Shown here: positions 61,701 to 64,000 of the stretch, in pieces | Position numbering within the stretch: the stretch's first letter is position 1 | How the letters are laid out: each line of letters begins with the position of its first letter | DNA from: Ollibium composti | Lineage (GTDB): Bacteria; Pseudomonadota; Alphaproteobacteria; Rhizobiales; Rhizobiaceae | NCBI RefSeq assembly: GCF_004801285.1 | Contig: NZ_SSNY01000006.1 | Location: forward strand, 1 to 64,000 | Length of the DNA stretch: 64,000 nucleotides | Reading direction: 5' to 3' | Notes under the pieces: model-generated | Database searches by the model: none | What the model saw: the letters and a program-made list of their open reading frames with translations, nothing else | What the model was told of the DNA's origin: nothing | Program-made: the position numbers and the translations under genes

Positions 61701-63269
61701 TCAGCCGGCGTTCTGCGCCGGGCCGTCGGTAAACGAATGGACGGTCTTGATAGCACCGTCGAGCATCTTGCCTTCGGCGTCGGCAAGGGCGGCCTCCCGC
61801 AGCCGACGCAGCCAGTCGGCCGCATCCTGCCGGCCCCGGAGCAGCGGCAGGCAGGCCAGCACATGATCGAACTTCGACTGGCCGCGCGCATGGGTGTCGG
61901 AATAGCCCTTCATGAGCCGGCGGCACTTCAGCACTTCGACGCCCAGTGCATAGTCCCTTGCGCGCTCGGCTTCGGCCAGCGCCAGCCATTCCTTGGTATG
62001 CGCGGCCTCGACCTTGTGGCGCAAAAGGCTGCGGCGGAAATGGCGCAGGCCGCCGATGACCCACAGCATGCCGAAGCCATGGATGGTGTCGGTGCGGATG
62101 CGCCGACCGCGATCGACGAAGCGGTTGAGCGTCTTCATCAGGCCCGGTCGTGCCTCGATGGCTGCGCCCAGCCCCGCCGGCATCAGGCCCACGATCTCCT
62201 CCATGCGCGGGTGGAAATATTCCGTCGTGGCGAGCGTCTGGCTGTCGGCCAGCTTCACCTCGGCGCGCACGCGGTCGGCGCGGCCGGCACGGGTCTTCAG
62301 GTCGGCGACGCGCACGATGTCGTCATAGACCATGGCGTTGGCGAGATACTTCGCCGCCTCACGCGAAAAGGCGAAATCTTGTCCCGCGTTGTCGGCAGCG
62401 ACAAGCCGCTCGATCTGGGCGAGGTATTCATCGCCATAGGCGAGGTCGAGGAAGTCCACCGTCTTGCGCAGGCCGGGCTCCGCCATCTCGCGGACCGGTT
62501 CCGGCAGCGCGGCGGCGCGGCCGAGAAGCGCCTGCCAGCCTTGCGCCAGCCGCTGCGGGATGACGGTCGCGCGCGCTCCCGCAGGCTTGACTGCGGCTTC
62601 GCCATCGCCGGTCGTGCCGGCCGCCCGGTCATAGGCCAGTGCGAAGGCGGCGAGGCTCGCCTGCGCCCCCTTGCCGCCGGCGCCGACGGTGGCCTCGAAC
62701 GCCTCGCGCGAAAAGGGCAGTTCGCCCGAACCGGCGAGCGCGCCGAACAGGCTGGCCGAGACGACGCTGCCGGCCTTCTTCGCCATCGTCTCCATGTCGA
62801 AATGGATGAAGCGGCGGGCGGCCTCGCCGGCGCGGCGGATCACCGTGTCGGAATCGGCGCGGCCGTCGCCCGGCACGATCTTTTCCGACACCGCCAGCAT
62901 GCGGTGGCTGGAGGCGATCAGCGTCGTGCGCTCCGGCGTCACGAAGCCGCGCAGCACCGCGCGGCCGGCTTCCGCCAGTTCGGCGGCGATGAGGATATCG
63001 ACGTCGCCGGGCGAAGGGCTGAGCGACAGCACCGGCTCGTCGTGCGGCCGCGCCGGATCGCGCGGCATCATCTCGACATAATAGATGGTGGCGCCGGTGC
63101 GTTGCGCCACGCCGGCGACGGAGGTGGACTGCACATGCCACCCGGCGCGCTGGGCGACGTCAGTCACCCAGCCCGACAGCACGCCGCCGCCCTGGCCGCC
63201 GACGGCGAGGATGCAGATCTTGATGATGCGGCCGGTCGTATCCGGCCCTTCAGGCAGACCGAGTTTCAT
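61701..63269 (-). CDS. iorB: Indolepyruvate ferredoxin oxidoreductase, beta subunit (with extended C-terminal domain)
   Basis: The 522-residue protein begins with a gamma-type pyruvate-ferredoxin-oxidoreductase domain (IKICILAVGGQGGGVLSGWV at about residue 15, then STSVAGVAQRTGATIYYVEM), about 190 residues. A second half of about 300 residues is a DUF6537-like domain found in aerobic-type IorB proteins. With IorA it converts aryl pyruvates to aryl-acetyl-CoA and reduced ferredoxin. The start overlaps the stop of the upstream iorA by four bases (ATGA). Confidence 0.87.
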   Translation of the reverse strand: MKLGLPEGPDTTGRIIKICILAVGGQGGGVLSGWVTDVAQRAGWHVQSTSVAGVAQRTGATIYYVEMMPRDPARPHDEPVLSLSPSPGDVDILIAAELAEAGRAVLRGFVTPERTTLIASSHRMLAVSEKIVPGDGRADSDTVIRRAGEAARRFIHFDMETMAKKAGSVVSASLFGALAGSGELPFSREAFEATVGAGGKGAQASLAAFALAYDRAAGTTGDGEAAVKPAGARATVIPQRLAQGWQALLGRAAALPEPVREMAEPGLRKTVDFLDLAYGDEYLAQIERLVAADNAGQDFAFSREAAKYLANAMVYDDIVRVADLKTRAGRADRVRAEVKLADSQTLATTEYFHPRMEEIVGLMPAGLGAAIEARPGLMKTLNRFVDRGRRIRTDTIHGFGMLWVIGGLRHFRRSLLRHKVEAAHTKEWLALAEAERARDYALGVEVLKCRRLMKGYSDTHARGQSKFDHVLACLPLLRGRQDAADWLRRLREAALADAEGKMLDGAIKTVHSFTDGPAQNAG

Positions 63270-64000
63270 GCCGCCTGCTCCCCGAAGACCGGCCGGCCGC
63301 GTTCGCGCCAGCGTTGCAGCGTCGAGATGACCCGCTGCCTGAGCCCGAACAGGAACCGGTCCCAGCCGGTCGGATTCGACACCACGTCGGCCTGGTAGAA
63401 GGAGGGGCACAGCACGGCGGCGTCCGCCACCTCGCCGCAATTGCCGCAGCCGACGCAATTCTCGTCGATGGAGGCGACCGGATCGTCGCGCAGCGGGTCG
63501 TCGAGGTGCTTGACCGTCAGCGACGGGCAGCCGGACAGCCGCATGCAGGCGTGGTCGCCGGTGCAGACGTCCTCGTCGACGCCGAACTTGGTCTTCACCA
63601 TGCGCTTGCCTTCGGCCGCCATCTTCTTCTTCAGCGGCGCCTCGCGGCGCTGGCGGTTCAGCATGCACTCGGAGGAGGCTACGATGACTTTCGGCCCCTT
63701 CTCCTCGGTGGTCAGCGCCTCCTTCAACGCGTCGCGCATGGCGCCGACGTCGTAGGTGCGCTCGATGTGGCGCACCCAGTTCACACCCATGCCCTTGATC
63801 GCCTCGGTGATCGGATGCTTGGTCGATTTCGTCCGGTTGTTGGCGCGCGAGGACAGAATATCCTGCCCGCCGGTGGCGGCGGAATAGTAATTGTCCACCA
63901 CCACGATGACGCCGTCGTTCTTGTTGAAGACGGCGTTGCCGATGGAGGAGGTCAGGCCGTTGTGCCAGAAGCCGCCGTCGCCGACGAAGGAGATGGAACG
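63266..64000 (-). CDS. iorA: Indolepyruvate ferredoxin oxidoreductase, alpha subunit (C-terminal part, runs off the window)
   Basis: The visible 244 residues hold the end of the thiamine-diphosphate-binding domain (VVVDNYYSAATGGQDILSSR, preceded by GDGGFWHNGL-type residues) and a ferredoxin-like domain with two cysteine clusters: CTGDHACMRLSGCPSL and CVGCGNCGEVADAAVLCPSF. This order is that of IorA. The N-terminal half lies beyond 64000. The gene is coupled to iorB. The pathway is degradation of tryptophan/phenylalanine-type 2-keto acids. Confidence 0.9.
   Translation of the reverse strand, partial: RSISFVGDGGFWHNGLTSSIGNAVFNKNDGVIVVVDNYYSAATGGQDILSSRANNRTKSTKHPITEAIKGMGVNWVRHIERTYDVGAMRDALKEALTTEEKGPKVIVASSECMLNRQRREAPLKKKMAAEGKRMVKTKFGVDEDVCTGDHACMRLSGCPSLTVKHLDDPLRDDPVASIDENCVGCGNCGEVADAAVLCPSFYQADVVSNPTGWDRFLFGLRQRVISTLQRWRERGRPVFGEQAA

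Noticed and set aside
1-64000. tRNA, rRNA, CRISPR array or prophage attachment site
   Set aside because: No cloverleaf-like sequence, regularly spaced repeat array or integrase gene was noticed on either strand.

Overview
The window looks like chromosomal DNA of a GC-rich alphaproteobacterium of the order Rhizobiales, probably close to Mesorhizobium or Aminobacter. This rests on the high GC content, the Exo-type polysaccharide genes (ExoF, ExoP, ExoQ and ExoY relatives), Rhizobiales-style intergenic palindromes near 38.5 kb and 59.2 kb, and the density of ABC transporters and GntR/TetR/LysR regulators. No rRNA, tRNA or CRISPR array was found. Gene calls come from reading translations and motifs; no database search was run.

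Layout. 0-0.8 kb: the end of an IS21-type element interrupts a serine hydrolase gene. 1.2-11.3 kb: an ExoQ/Wzy-like polymerase, a Crp/Fnr regulator, a NarL/LuxR-type regulator with a degenerate receiver, then a nucleotide-sugar block. That block holds a C-methyltransferase, a glucose-1-phosphate cytidylyltransferase, a PIG-L deacetylase, a 3,5-epimerase, a DUF4910/DUF2172 zinc-peptidase-like protein and an SDR epimerase/dehydratase. It probably makes a branched, CDP-linked deoxysugar for a surface polysaccharide. 11.7-24.6 kb is an accessory stretch: TetR plus an RND efflux permease and adaptor, a MetQNI-type ABC transporter, a decayed sulfurtransferase, TetR/carboxymuconolactone-decarboxylase-like/MFS genes, a LysR regulator and a universal stress protein. 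24.8-25.2 kb holds gene debris.

25.2-45.8 kb is the main exopolysaccharide region. It has a GT2, a duplicated cysteine-rich protein coupled to a Wzx flippase, four GT4-type transferases, a further GT2, a glycoside-hydrolase-like protein with DUF4214 repeats, ExoF, a small membrane protein, ExoY and an ExoP-like chain-length protein. It ends with phosphomannomutase and a fused mannose-1-phosphate guanylyltransferase/AGE-type isomerase. Together these supply GDP-mannose, start a lipid-linked repeat unit, extend it, flip it, polymerise it and export it.

45.8-54.4 kb is one minus-strand operon for peptide scavenging: GntR regulator, oligopeptide-binding protein, two permeases, gamma-glutamyltransferase, a DUF1028 protein and a fused two-domain ATPase. 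54.7-61.6 kb holds a second GntR, a TetR/FAD-monooxygenase divergent pair, a broken GntR/UTRA regulator, and deoC followed by an ALDH16-type double-domain aldehyde dehydrogenase (deoxyribose to acetaldehyde to acetate). 61.7-64 kb holds indolepyruvate ferredoxin oxidoreductase genes, the alpha-subunit gene running off the window end.

The least explained items are the duplicated Cys-rich protein translationally coupled to the flippase, the DUF4910/PIG-L/CDP-sugar block, and the receiver-like regulator lacking its phosphorylation site.
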